From Rhodoplanes serenus (GTDB taxonomy: Bacteria; Pseudomonadota; Alphaproteobacteria; Rhizobiales; Xanthobacteraceae), in contig CAMDFO010000011.1 in NCBI GenBank assembly GCA_945897515.1, positions 1-64,000 on the forward strand: DNA of 64,000 nt, in the 5' to 3' direction. Below are positions 35,175 through 44,066 of this stretch, one piece after another. A program made the translations under genes and the position numbers. Position 1 is the stretch's first letter, and each line of letters begins with the position of its first letter. The notes beneath the pieces were generated by a model. That model did not search any database. It was not told the origin of the DNA and saw nothing but the letters and a program-made list of their open reading frames with translations.

Positions 35175-36422
35175 ATGTCTTCCCGACCCAAAACCCAAGC
35201 CCTTTCGCTCACGCAGAGCGCGTCCGGCGTTTCACTCGCCGGTGGCGTGCGAGCCGGGCCTTGGGTGTTCGTCTCGGGCCTGCTGCCGCGCGACCTCGGC
35301 AATGCGCAACGCCCGCGCTCGGGCGAACCGCCGTGGCTGACGCAGGCCAAATCGGTATGGCAAGGCGCAGCCGACGTGCTCAAGACCGGCGGCGCGGACG
35401 TGTCGCGGATCGTGCGCTGCGACCAGTTCTTCACCGACTGGCGCGCGGTGCCGTTCTTCCACCAGGCGCGGCGCGCGGCCTGCGGCAACTACATCGCGCC
35501 CAGCACGTCGATCCTGCAGCCGGAAACCCTGGTGCCGGGTGCCGACATGATGACCGACATGATCGCCGTGGCGAGCGACGGGCCTGCGATCGAGCCGATT
35601 TTTCCGAAGGGGCTCGACACGCCGTCGACTTCGTCGTTCGTGCCGGTGGTCCGGGCCGGCAACCTCGTGTTCGTGGCGGGCTTCCTGGCAGCGAGCGGGC
35701 CGGGCGATCTCGACGGCGTGGCCAAAGAGGCCAAGGTGCCGGAAGGCCATCTCTGGAAGGGCAACCGCATCCAGCTCGAGGCGCGCTACGTCATCAAGGA
35801 AAAGCTGATCCCGGCGCTGGCGGGGGCCGGGCTCGAATTGAAGGACACGGTCAAAGCCAACGTGTTCCTGCGGGACATCGACGACGTGCCGGCATTCAAT
35901 CAGGTCTGGGCTGAGGCGTTCGGCGGCGACATCCCCGCGACCTCGATCACGCCGACCAGCAATCCCGGCTTCGCCATCGAGGATTCCAGGATCGAGATCA
36001 ACCTGGTCGCCTCGACCGAGCGAAAGAGCGTGAAGCGCATCGACAGCGAGCGCGGCGCGCTTGCAGTGTGCGACGGCCATCCGGTCGCGCTGCGAGCGGG
36101 CGACCTGCTGCTGTTCTCAGGGCTCGAGGCCGCCGACCGCAACGGACTGATCGCGGCCGCGAAGCGCGGCGGCATCGAGGCCCAGATGGAATACCTGATC
36201 GACGTCGCCGAGGATGCCTGCGCGCAGGCCGGCACAACCTTGCGCAACGCAACGCGCATCCTGCAAGTGCACACCGATCTCGCCGAGTTGGCGCCGGCAT
36301 GTCGCGTGTGGCAGCGGCGCTTCCCGGACATGCCGCTGCCGATCAGCGCGGCGCGGGTTCCGGCGCCGCTGATCGTGCCGGGCTGCACGGTACAGCTCGA
36401 CCTTTGGGTGTACGCTCCGTGA
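35175..36422 (+). CDS. Triple RidA (YjgF/UK114)-domain protein
   Basis: 415 residues, three times the length of a single RidA subunit. Domain 1 (about 10-130) has AGPWVFVSGLLPRD and ADVSRIVRCDQFFTDW; domain 2 (about 140-285) has RAGNLVFVAGFLA and LKDTVKANVFLRDIDDVPAF; domain 3 (about 295-415) has RAGDLLLFSGLEA and RNATRILQVHTDLAELAPAC. RidA proteins form trimers, so one chain here may give a whole trimer. The arginine used by RidA imine deaminases is not evident in a standard place, so the activity is uncertain. The start is unclear: 35175 has only a weak site, and 35142 or 35124 are alternatives. A receptor gene follows at 17 bases. Confidence 0.8.
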   Translation: MSSRPKTQALSLTQSASGVSLAGGVRAGPWVFVSGLLPRDLGNAQRPRSGEPPWLTQAKSVWQGAADVLKTGGADVSRIVRCDQFFTDWRAVPFFHQARRAACGNYIAPSTSILQPETLVPGADMMTDMIAVASDGPAIEPIFPKGLDTPSTSSFVPVVRAGNLVFVAGFLAASGPGDLDGVAKEAKVPEGHLWKGNRIQLEARYVIKEKLIPALAGAGLELKDTVKANVFLRDIDDVPAFNQVWAEAFGGDIPATSITPTSNPGFAIEDSRIEINLVASTERKSVKRIDSERGALAVCDGHPVALRAGDLLLFSGLEAADRNGLIAAAKRGGIEAQMEYLIDVAEDACAQAGTTLRNATRILQVHTDLAELAPACRVWQRRFPDMPLPISAARVPAPLIVPGCTVQLDLWVYAP

Positions 36423-36439
36423 GACTTTGGGAGACGACG

Positions 36440-37402
36440 ATGAAATGCTTGCTGATCGCTGTCGCATTTGCCGCAACCTTGCCGGCCGGCGCCATCGCAC
36501 AGACCTACCCCGACCGGCCGGTGCGTATCATCGTGCCGTTCGCAGCCGGCGGCGGCTCGGACGTGGTCGGCCGCGCTATCGCGCTCAAGCTCAGCGACAA
36601 GCTCGGGCAGTCCTTCGTGGTGGAGAACCGCACCGGCGCGGGCGGCAGCCTCGGCGCCACGCAAGCCGCGCGCGCCACGCCGGACGGCTATACGCTGCTG
36701 CTCGGATCGAGCTCGGAAATTGCGCAGTATCCCAACGTGGCCTCAAACGTGGCGTACGACTCGGTGCGCGATTTCGTCCCGATCGCCTTGATCGCGACGG
36801 TGCCGCTGGTGCTCACCGTCACCGACGGCCTGCCGGCCAAGACCACGCAGGAACTGATCGCGCACGCCAAAGCCAATCCAGGAAAGCTCAACTTCGGCTC
36901 GGCCGGACCCGGCTCGACCACGCATCTTGCGGTGGCGCTGTTCAACAACATGACCGGCACGCAGATGACCCACGTGCCGTATCGCGGCAGCGCGCCGGTC
37001 GTTACCGATCTGATCGCCGGCAATTTGCAAATGGCGATCCCGACCATGTCGGCGGTGCTGCCGCACGCCAAGGGCGGCAAGGTCCGGTTGCTTGCGGTCT
37101 CGACCGCGAAGCGTGCCTCGGCGCTGCCGGACGTCCCGACCATCCAGGAGAGCGGAGTTCCGGGCTACGCCACCGGCCTGTGGACCGGCCTGCTGGCGCC
37201 GACGGGCACGCCGAAAGCGATCGTCGATCGCCTGAGCGCCGCCGTCGCCGAGGCACTGGCCGCACCGGACCTGAAGGGCCTGCTTGCGAGCCAGGGGGCC
37301 GAGCAGTCCGGCGGCACGCCCGCGCAGTTCGCCGACGAGATCAAACGCGAGCTGGCGGTGTGGAAAGAGGTGGCACAAAAGACGGGAATACGGATCGACT
37401 GA
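36440..37402 (+). CDS. TctC/Bug family receptor
   Basis: 320 residues, Sec signal (MKCLLIAVAFAATLPAGAIA). It has YPDRPVRIIVPFAAGGGSD, FVVENRTGAGGSLG, PDGYTLL and HVPYRGSAPVVTDL, the most canonical version of the family motifs in this window. ATG 36440 follows GGGAGACGACG. It is placed between the triple RidA protein (17 bases upstream) and the dihydroxyphthalate-decarboxylase-like protein (53 bases downstream), so the three probably form one operon. Confidence 0.95.
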   Translation: MKCLLIAVAFAATLPAGAIAQTYPDRPVRIIVPFAAGGGSDVVGRAIALKLSDKLGQSFVVENRTGAGGSLGATQAARATPDGYTLLLGSSSEIAQYPNVASNVAYDSVRDFVPIALIATVPLVLTVTDGLPAKTTQELIAHAKANPGKLNFGSAGPGSTTHLAVALFNNMTGTQMTHVPYRGSAPVVTDLIAGNLQMAIPTMSAVLPHAKGGKVRLLAVSTAKRASALPDVPTIQESGVPGYATGLWTGLLAPTGTPKAIVDRLSAAVAEALAAPDLKGLLASQGAEQSGGTPAQFADEIKRELAVWKEVAQKTGIRID

Positions 37403-37455
37403 CTGGATTTTGTGGCCGATCCCGGCTTCACTGCGCCGAACTCAAAAGAGCGCAG

Positions 37456-38445
37456 ATGCCCACAAAAATCCCCCTGACTCTGGCGTGCGGCGACTACGAA
37501 ATCGTGCGCGCTCTCAAGGAAGGCGAGGTCGAGCCCGACGGCATCGACCTCACCATCCTGACCGACATGGACTCGACCACGCGGCACTGGCGGTTCATCC
37601 GCAACCGCGATTTCGACATGGCGGAGACCTCGGGCTCCGCCTACATCGTGGCGCGGGACCAGGATTTCCCGGTGACGGCGATCCCGGTGTTCCTGCACCG
37701 GCGGTTCCGCCACGGTTTCGTATTCATCAACACCACGAAGGGCATCAAGCAGCCGAAGGACCTGATCGGCAAGAAGATCGGCATCAAGTCGTTCCTGGTG
37801 TCGGCCGGGCACTGGATGCGCGGCATCCTCGAGCACGAATACGGCGTGCCGCACAAATCGGTCCAGTGGTTCGCCGAGCTCGACGAGGATATCGAGTTTA
37901 CGCCGCACAAGGACCTGAACATCACGCGGCTGCCGCACGACCGGTCGGTCGAGACCATGCTGGCGGAGGGCGAGCTCGACGCCGTGATCCACTCCAGCAT
38001 CATCAAGCCGATCATGCAGAAGGACCCGCGCGTCGGCCGGCTGTGGCCGGACTTCAAGTCGGAGGAGATGGCCTATTACAAAAAGACCGGCATCTTCCCG
38101 ATCATGCATGTGATGGGCATCAAGCAGGAGATCGTGGACCGCCATCCGTGGGTGCCGATCAACATGTTCCAGGCCTTCCAGAAGGCCAAGGCGATCGGCA
38201 TGCGGCGGATGAACAACCCGCGGATCGTGCCACTGGCGTGGTATCGCGAGGCCTGGGAGGAGCAGGAAGACATTCTGGGGCCCGACCCCTGGGAATACGG
38301 GCTGACCGACAAGAACCGCCACACCCTGGAAACGGTCGCCGGCTATTCCCACGAGCAGGGCCTGACCCGGCGGAAGTGGACGCCGGACGAGCTGTTCACC
38401 AGCGTGTTCCAGGGTCGCAAGCGGGGCGAAGAGTTCCGCGTTTGA
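37456..38445 (+). CDS. 4,5-dihydroxyphthalate decarboxylase-like / NMT1-type protein
   Basis: 329 residues without a signal peptide. It opens IPLTLACGDYEIVRALKEGE then VEPDGIDLTIL, and continues with FRHGFVFINTTKGIKQPKDL and a second lobe: a periplasmic-binding-protein fold reused in proteins annotated as 4,5-dihydroxyphthalate decarboxylase (Pht5-like). Cytoplasmic location and the absence of an ABC permease support an enzyme rather than a transporter subunit. AAAGAGCGCAG precedes ATG 37456. It follows a TctC receptor and RidA fusion, compatible with uptake and decarboxylation of an aromatic acid. Confidence 0.75.
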   Translation: MPTKIPLTLACGDYEIVRALKEGEVEPDGIDLTILTDMDSTTRHWRFIRNRDFDMAETSGSAYIVARDQDFPVTAIPVFLHRRFRHGFVFINTTKGIKQPKDLIGKKIGIKSFLVSAGHWMRGILEHEYGVPHKSVQWFAELDEDIEFTPHKDLNITRLPHDRSVETMLAEGELDAVIHSSIIKPIMQKDPRVGRLWPDFKSEEMAYYKKTGIFPIMHVMGIKQEIVDRHPWVPINMFQAFQKAKAIGMRRMNNPRIVPLAWYREAWEEQEDILGPDPWEYGLTDKNRHTLETVAGYSHEQGLTRRKWTPDELFTSVFQGRKRGEEFRV

Positions 38446-38517
38446 CGGCGGTACGGTTCGCGCTTATCGAGCAGAGCGCGTGATAAGATCATGCTCGCAT
38501 AAGGTAACGGATCGATC

Positions 38518-39216
38518 ATGACGACGGGCCTTGGATTTCCCGACCGCAAGGTGATGGCTGAGCTGACGGCCAAGATGCTTTTGGAGGTGGAGGCCGTCCG
38601 CTTCATGGACGACAAGCCGTTCATCTTCACCTCCGGCTGGGCCAGTCCGGTCTACACCGACTGCCGCCGCCTGATCTCGTTTCCGCGCGTGCGCAAGACG
38701 CTGATCGACTTCGGCGCCTCGACCGTGCTGCGCGACGCCGGTTTCGAGCAGTTCGACACCGTGGTCGGCGGCGAGACCGCGGGCATTCCGTTCGCGGCGT
38801 GGATGTCCGACCGGCTCGAACTGCCGATGCAGTATGTGCGCAAGAAGCCGAAGGGGTTCGGCCGCAACGCGCAGATCGAGGGCCACCTGGAGCCAGGGCA
38901 GCGCGTGCTTCTGGTCGAGGACCTGACCACCGACGGCCGCAGCAAGGTGACGTTCTGCAACGCGTTGCGCGATGCCGGCGCCATCGTCGAGCACATCTTC
39001 GTCATCTTCTTCTACGGCATCTATCCCGAGAGCACGAAGATCATGGCCGATCTCGGCATCAAGCTGCATCACCTGTGCACCTGGTGGGACGTGCTGGAGT
39101 TCGCCAAGACCTGCGGGCAATTCGATCCAATCAAGCTCGACGAAATCGAAAAATTCCTGCACGACCCCGCCGGCTGGTCGAAGGCGCACGGCGGCGTGTC
39201 GGTGGCGGCCGAGTAA
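38518..39216 (+). CDS. pyrE: Orotate phosphoribosyltransferase
   Basis: 232 residues. The PRPP-binding motif [15 protein letters not shown] is intact (about residue 128), and [20 protein letters not shown] at the N-terminus and [18 protein letters not shown] (the flexible catalytic loop) match OPRTase. It makes OMP from orotate and PRPP in pyrimidine synthesis. Some 40 residues at the C-terminus extend past the core. ATG 38518 lies after AAGGTAACGG. It is a housekeeping gene set among catabolic genes, so this stretch is probably core chromosome. Confidence 0.93.
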   Translation: MTTGLGFPDRKVMAELTAKMLLEVEAVRFMDDKPFIFTSGWASPVYTDCRRLISFPRVRKTLIDFGASTVLRDAGFEQFDTVVGGETAGIPFAAWMSDRLELPMQYVRKKPKGFGRNAQIEGHLEPGQRVLLVEDLTTDGRSKVTFCNALRDAGAIVEHIFVIFFYGIYPESTKIMADLGIKLHHLCTWWDVLEFAKTCGQFDPIKLDEIEKFLHDPAGWSKAHGGVSVAAE

Positions 39217-39241
39217 GTTTGCGTCGCGTGGGAGTGTTGCG

Positions 39242-39874
39242 ATGGAGTTCGACAATTCGTTCGAGGTGCCGCTGCCGCCCGCGCAGGCCTGGGCCGTGCT
39301 GATGGACATCAGGCGCATTGCGCCGTGCATGCCAGGTGCGCAACTCGCCGAAGTCGTCGATGACACCACCTACAAGGGCAACATTTCGGTGCGGCTTGGA
39401 CCGGTTGCGCTGACATTTGCCGGCTTGGTGAGGTTCGAAGAAATCGACAACGCGAATTTCAAGGCGCGGGTCAAGGCGCAGGGCAACGACGCCAAGGGCC
39501 GCGGCTCGGCCAACGCGAGCTCGACCTTCCGGCTGGAGCCGGCCGGCGCGGGCTCCAAGGTGCTGGTGCACACCGATCTCACGCTGTCCGGGGCGGTCGC
39601 CCAATACGGCCGTGGCGCTGGGATGATCCAGGCCACCGCCGCTGCGCTGATGAACCAGTTCGCCAACAATCTGAAGGCGCATCTGGCACAGAGCGAAACG
39701 CCGATCGCGGCTGCGCCAGTCCCAACGGTCGCCGCCGACGCCCCGCCGATCGCGCCATCCATCGCGCCTGTCCCTCCGCCTCCGCCGGCCAAACCGATTT
39801 CCGGCTTCGCGCTGATGGCGACTGTATTCATGAACTGGCTGCGCGGCCTGTTCGGTGGACGCCCGCAGGGATGA
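39242..39874 (+). CDS. CoxG-type SRPBCC protein
   Basis: 210 residues. The N-terminal domain (about 1-145) is a CoxG-like START/SRPBCC fold: MEFDNSFEVPLPPAQAWAVL, RIAPCMPGAQLAEV, VRLGPVALTFAGLVRF and LSGAVAQYGRGAGMI. A proline-rich linker follows, then a short hydrophobic segment (ISGFALMATVFMNWLRGLFG) that may attach it to the membrane, as in CoxG which recruits CO dehydrogenase. The only molybdenum hydroxylase in the window is at 60498, not beside this gene. GGGAG precedes ATG 39242. It overlaps idi by ATGA. Confidence 0.88.
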   Translation: MEFDNSFEVPLPPAQAWAVLMDIRRIAPCMPGAQLAEVVDDTTYKGNISVRLGPVALTFAGLVRFEEIDNANFKARVKAQGNDAKGRGSANASSTFRLEPAGAGSKVLVHTDLTLSGAVAQYGRGAGMIQATAAALMNQFANNLKAHLAQSETPIAAAPVPTVAADAPPIAPSIAPVPPPPPAKPISGFALMATVFMNWLRGLFGGRPQG

Positions 39875-40407
39875 CCACCGACAACGATCTCGTCGTGCTG
39901 GTCGATGCGAGCGACGCAGCGATGGGTACCGCGGACAAGCTCGACGCGCACCGGCGGGGACTGAGGCATCGCGCGATCTCGGCGCTGGTGCGGAACGCCG
40001 CGGGCGAATTCCTGCTGCAGCGGCGCGCACTCGGCAAATATCACTCCGGCGGACTGTGGACCAACGCCTGCTGCAGCCATCCGCGGCCGGACGAGAGCCC
40101 GGGCGACGCCGCTCATCGCCGGCTGCGGGAGGAAATGGGCGTCGCCTGCCGGCTCGATCCCATGTTCCTGGTGCATTACCGTGCCGACGTGTCCGGCGGG
40201 CTGATCGAGAACGAACTGGTCCATGTGTTCGGCGGCACGCATGACGGCGCGATTACGCCCGATCCGGCCGAGGTCGGCGAGTGGAAATGGATGACGCTCG
40301 ATGCGCTGGAGGCCGATCTCAAAGCTCGGCCGGAGGCGTATACGGTGTGGTTCCGGAAGTATCTGGGTGAGAACCGCGCTGCGATTGCGGAGTGGCTGAA
40401 AGGTTAG
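39871..40407 (+). CDS. idi: Isopentenyl-diphosphate delta-isomerase, type 1
   Basis: 178 residues. The active-site cysteine stretch WTNACCSHPRP (about residue 64) and the Nudix-like box GDAAHRRLREEMG identify a type 1 IDI, with EVGEWKWMTLDAL near the end. It converts IPP to DMAPP in isoprenoid synthesis using Mg and Zn. The start ATG overlaps the stop of the CoxG-type gene (ATGA), so the two are translationally coupled. Many alphaproteobacteria lack IDI or use it for carotenoid supply; no carotenoid genes are nearby. Confidence 0.9.
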   Translation: MTTDNDLVVLVDASDAAMGTADKLDAHRRGLRHRAISALVRNAAGEFLLQRRALGKYHSGGLWTNACCSHPRPDESPGDAAHRRLREEMGVACRLDPMFLVHYRADVSGGLIENELVHVFGGTHDGAITPDPAEVGEWKWMTLDALEADLKARPEAYTVWFRKYLGENRAAIAEWLKG

Positions 40408-40416
40408 CGCGACAGA

Positions 40417-41604
40417 CTACCCCACCTCGAACACCTTCCGTTCCGTCTTGTGAATCCGATCCGTACCGTTCGCACCGACGATGTAATTGTCGCAGATGAT
40501 CATGAACAGGTTCGGCAATTCGTAGTTCGGATGCACCGCGAGGCACATGCCCTCCTCGATCGCCATCGGCTCGTCGGCGCGGATCAGCGGCCGCTCCACC
40601 ATGTCGTAACCCTGGCCGTGGGCGTAAAGCCGCAACTCCGGCGGCAGCCCGCGCGCAACCATGTGGTCGTCGTGCGCCTTCGCCACGTCGCGGCAGGCAA
40701 CGCCCGGCTTGATGAGATTGGCCGAATAGTCCTGCGCCTCCTTGGCGGCGGCGAAGTTGTCGAGCAGCTCCTGCGATGCCTTGCCCAGAACGATGGTGCG
40801 GCCGACCTCGGTGAAGTAGCCGCCGGGCCCGTTGACCTCGACCAGGAAGCTCAGGTTGTCGCCCTTCTGCAGCACGCGATCCTGGAAATGCCGGCCCATG
40901 AGATACGATGGCCGGCCCATCGGGGCCGAGCCGCCGAGATAAATGCCCTGCGATGAGCCGAGCATCCAGCCTTCGCCATAGGCCATGGCCGTGATGTCGA
41001 CGTCGCGCATGCCGGGCTTGATGGTGTTCACCACCTTGTCGAAGATCGCGTCCTGCATCGCAGCGCAGGTGCGCAGCAGCTTGAGTTCCTCGTCGCTTTT
41101 GATCGCGATCAGGCGGTCGATGGCGTCGGTGATGTCGACGACCGTCAGCCCGTCGAAGTCCCTGGTCACCGCCTGGACCAGACCTTGCGGCATCGTGCCG
41201 GGCACCACAAAGCCAATGGTCTTGTAGCCGCGCTTCCTGATCACATCGCGGACGATCTCGCCCTGGTAGGCGGTGGTGTAGTGAACCGAGGAAAAGAACG
41301 ACGTATAGATCATCTCGCCGACGCCGCGGTGGTGGATGTCCTTTCCCGCCATCTCCCGGCGCTTGCCGAACGATCCCTGGTCGATCACCGTCATCAGGTC
41401 ATCGGCGTGGAACACCACGGTGCGGCCGTAGCCGTTGTGGGTCGGCACATCAGTGAACCAGCGTGCATGGCCGCCAAGCCAATCCTCGGTGCCGTAGGCG
41501 ATCAGCGCCTGGATGCCGCGCTCCCTCATCAGCTTGCGCACGGCAGCCCAGCGGCGCTCCATCTCGGCATCGGAGACGCGGACGCTCACTCGTTCGGTGG
41601 TCAT
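40417..41604 (-). CDS. M24-fold (creatinase/aminopeptidase P-like) protein with altered metal ligands
   Basis: 395 residues with an N-terminal creatinase-like domain (about 10-150) and a C-terminal pita-bread domain (about 165-385). The His of the active site is kept in HGQGYDMVERP. The two aspartates usual in M24 are both Glu (VEVNGPGGYFTEVGRT), the EPG motif is VHPN, and the final E-D is CDN. With several metal ligands changed, a metallopeptidase is unlikely; a creatinase-like or new hydrolase activity on C-N bonds is possible. A ribosome site CCGGAG lies nine bases before ATG 41604. It diverges from the dehydrogenase at 41679. Confidence 0.85.
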   Translation of the reverse strand: MTTERVSVRVSDAEMERRWAAVRKLMRERGIQALIAYGTEDWLGGHARWFTDVPTHNGYGRTVVFHADDLMTVIDQGSFGKRREMAGKDIHHRGVGEMIYTSFFSSVHYTTAYQGEIVRDVIRKRGYKTIGFVVPGTMPQGLVQAVTRDFDGLTVVDITDAIDRLIAIKSDEELKLLRTCAAMQDAIFDKVVNTIKPGMRDVDITAMAYGEGWMLGSSQGIYLGGSAPMGRPSYLMGRHFQDRVLQKGDNLSFLVEVNGPGGYFTEVGRTIVLGKASQELLDNFAAAKEAQDYSANLIKPGVACRDVAKAHDDHMVARGLPPELRLYAHGQGYDMVERPLIRADEPMAIEEGMCLAVHPNYELPNLFMIICDNYIVGANGTDRIHKTERKVFEVG

Positions 41605-41678
41605 GTCGGTGCTCCGGCTGGCTTTGTTGCGGTCCGCGCGGTCTAATGCCGCCGGACGATCAGCTTAGGGGTTTCGGC

Positions 41679-42626
41679 GTGACGAAGGTTCTCATTCTGT
41701 ATCAACACGCGCAAGAATACCGCGATTTTCTCGCACCGCGATTTCCGGAGGTGGAATTCCATGCCTTGACCGAGCCCGGGCAGGCCGGCCACCTGCTTCC
41801 GGACGTCGACGTGATGGTCGCGCTCGCCCATGGCGTGTCGCGCGAGATGATCGCCGCCGCGCCGCAACTCAAATGGATCCAGGCGCTCACCACCGGCACG
41901 GATACGCTGACCGCGCCGGGCGTCCTGCCGCCACATATCCTGCTGACCTCAACGCGCGGCATCCACCGGCCGCAGATGAGCGAGCTTGCGTTCCTGCACA
42001 TGATCGCGCTCAGCCGCAATTTCCTGAAGATGCGCGCCAACCAGGCCGAGGCGAAATGGGAGCGCTGGAACCAGCCGATCCTGGAGGACAAGACCATCGT
42101 GATCGTCGGCCTCGGCATCCTGGCGGAGCATCTGGCCGAGCGATGCAAACTGTTCGGTATGCATGTGATCGGTGTGAGCAGCGGACGCAGCGAGGCGCCG
42201 CACTTCGACGAGGTGGTGCCGCGCGAGAAGTTGCGTGAGGTTGCGGCGCGCGCGGATTTCCTGCTGCTGCTGGTGCCCTACTCCCAGGCGACCCACCATC
42301 TGGTGAACGCCGACGTGCTGACTGCGATGAAGCCTTCGGCGTTCCTGATCAACATCGCGCGCGGCGGCGTGCTGGACGAAGCCGCGCTGATCGCGCATCT
42401 GCAAGCCGGCAAGATCGCAGGCGCCGGGCTCGACATTTTCTCCAGGCAGCCACTGCCGCCGGACAACCCGCTCTGGACCATGCCCAATGTCATCATCACG
42501 CCGAATATCGGCGGTCACAGCGACAAGTTCGTCGCCCAGTCCCTGGCGGTGGTGGAGCCGAACCTGCGGGCATTCGTCGAGGGGCGGCTCAAAGACCTGC
42601 AGAATGTGGTGCCGCACGAGCGGTGA
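41679..42626 (+). CDS. D-2-hydroxyacid dehydrogenase-like protein with changed catalytic residues
   Basis: 315 residues from a GTG at 41679, preceded by TAGGGG at eight bases; an ATG at 41646 lacks such a site. The Rossmann motif is TIVIVGLGILAEHLAERCKL, with the last glycine replaced. The catalytic arginine is kept (NIARGGVLD) but the glutamate is glutamine (DIFSRQPLP) and the histidine is asparagine (ITPNIGGHSD). A classical dehydrogenase reaction is therefore doubtful, unless another residue serves as acid. The gene lies head to head with the M24-fold gene, so a shared pathway is possible. Confidence 0.85.
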   Translation: MTKVLILYQHAQEYRDFLAPRFPEVEFHALTEPGQAGHLLPDVDVMVALAHGVSREMIAAAPQLKWIQALTTGTDTLTAPGVLPPHILLTSTRGIHRPQMSELAFLHMIALSRNFLKMRANQAEAKWERWNQPILEDKTIVIVGLGILAEHLAERCKLFGMHVIGVSSGRSEAPHFDEVVPREKLREVAARADFLLLLVPYSQATHHLVNADVLTAMKPSAFLINIARGGVLDEAALIAHLQAGKIAGAGLDIFSRQPLPPDNPLWTMPNVIITPNIGGHSDKFVAQSLAVVEPNLRAFVEGRLKDLQNVVPHER

Positions 42627-42753
42627 GGGGCCATAACGCCGCAAACCAGCCTCAATTGCCCGCTTTTCAATTTTTCATTAGAATTTGCGATGAAAGATGG
42701 GGGCGGCAGCCAGGGGTAAGACATGTCCCCCTGCCATCGACCGGGAGAGCACC

Positions 42754-42999
42754 ATGAAACTTGTCATAGCCGCAGCGGCAATTGCGATTCTGGCAGTGCC
42801 CGCCACCGCGCAGGTCTCGATGAACGCCAAAGAGGACAGCCCCGTTGAGAAGCAATATCAGCAGAAGCTGAAAAACGACGCGGAGGCTGACAAACGCTAC
42901 CAGGAAGTGGTCAGGCAGACATCGAAAGGCGGCACCCCGGCCACGGTGGACCCTTGGGCCAATATCCGCCCGTCAACGCCAGCCAAGCCGGCGCGATAA
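42754..42999 (+). CDS. Small exported protein, unknown
   Basis: 81 residues: a Sec signal (MKLVIAAAAIAILAVPATAQ) and a short charged, predicted helical mature part (EKQYQQKLKNDAEADKRYQE) ending TPATVDPWANIRP. ATG 42754 follows GGGAGAGCACC. The motif A-ADK-YQEV with a DPWANIRP tail recurs in small periplasmic proteins of this group, without known role. Confidence 0.65.
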   Translation: MKLVIAAAAIAILAVPATAQVSMNAKEDSPVEKQYQQKLKNDAEADKRYQEVVRQTSKGGTPATVDPWANIRPSTPAKPAR

Positions 43000-43008
43000 C
43001 CACGGGGC

Positions 43009-44016
43009 TTATTTCACCCCGAACATTTTCTGCGCATTGCGGAAACAGATCTTTTCCCTGTCCTCGTTCGACAGGTTGATCTCGTTGAGCACCGCGATAG
43101 TCGAGCGGATGTAGCCCGGCCCTTTCTCCTTGTCGAACGGAGCATCCGACGCGAACAGCACGTGGTCGGCGCCGAAGAAGTCGATGCCGCAGACCATCGG
43201 CGCGCGGGTGCCTTCGATCGCGGTGTCGCCGTAAAAGCCCTTGAAGTAGTCGTACGGGCGCTTCTTCAGGCTTTTACGCAGCGCCTCGTAATCCTCGTCC
43301 GAGGTCCGCACGCCCATCTGATCGAACGAGTGCGCGATGCGACCGTCGAGATATGGGATGATGCCGCCGAGATGGTGCGACACGATCTTGAGGTCGGGAT
43401 AGGTGTCCATGATCTTGGAGAAGATGAAGCGCGACAGCGCGACGCCGGTTTCGTAGGGCCAGCCCAGCACCGAGCAGATTTCGTATTTCGATTTGGCTTC
43501 GCCCGCATAGTCGATCATTTCGCGCGAGCGCGCGGGGTGCAGCAGGATCGGCTTGCCGGATTTCTCGACGACCTCGTAGATCGGCCAGAACTCCTTGCCG
43601 TCGATCGGCCCGCCATTGGCGTTAGTGCCGATCTGGATCGCGTGCGCGCCGTTTTTCAAGGCGCGCTCGGCCTCCCGGGCTGCCGCCTCCGGCGCGTTCA
43701 TCGGCAGCGCAGCGGAATAGCCGGCGAAATGCTTGGGATGCTTGGCAACAACCTCGGCCAGGCCGTCGTTGGCGATCTTTGCCATCTCGACGGACTTCTC
43801 GGGCCCCCACAGCCGCTCGACCATCGGCAGGCCGAGCGAAAGCACCTGGGTGTAATCCGGGAACTGCTCGACCAGTTTGAGCCGCAGGTCGAGATCGTAG
43901 AGCGCGGGAATGCCCCGGACCCGCTTGCCGATGTCCTTCTGCCCCGCCGGAGATTCCAGGAGCTCGTCGAAGTAGCGCTTCGGGTTGAAGTGATTGAAGG
44001 CGTCGATGTAGCGCAT
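43009..44016 (-). CDS. Amidohydrolase-2 (ACMSD-like) metal-dependent hydrolase/decarboxylase
   Basis: 335 residues of the amidohydrolase-2 TIM-barrel family, which includes ACMSD and gamma-resorcylate decarboxylases. Metal-site segments are IDAFNHFNP (the usual HxH is reduced to one His), PILLHPARS, KIVSHHLGGIIPYLDGRI and VLFASDAPFD with the last Asp. The N-terminal motif change may affect metal binding. It removes carboxylate groups in known relatives. It is divergent from the UbiD-type gene at 44067 with 50 bases between starts, so two decarboxylase-like enzymes share a control region. Confidence 0.88.
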   Translation of the reverse strand: MRYIDAFNHFNPKRYFDELLESPAGQKDIGKRVRGIPALYDLDLRLKLVEQFPDYTQVLSLGLPMVERLWGPEKSVEMAKIANDGLAEVVAKHPKHFAGYSAALPMNAPEAAAREAERALKNGAHAIQIGTNANGGPIDGKEFWPIYEVVEKSGKPILLHPARSREMIDYAGEAKSKYEICSVLGWPYETGVALSRFIFSKIMDTYPDLKIVSHHLGGIIPYLDGRIAHSFDQMGVRTSDEDYEALRKSLKKRPYDYFKGFYGDTAIEGTRAPMVCGIDFFGADHVLFASDAPFDKEKGPGYIRSTIAVLNEINLSNEDREKICFRNAQKMFGVK

Positions 44017-44066
44017 GTCGGACTCCGTCGATAAGCTCGCAGGCGGGAAAAACGCGGGGTGGGCTC

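Noticed and set aside
36427..38445. A 672-codon plus-strand frame upstream of the dihydroxyphthalate-decarboxylase-like protein
   Set aside because: The first 343 codons overlap the receptor gene at 36440-37402 in another frame and have no family similarity; the real start is ATG 37456 with a ribosome site.
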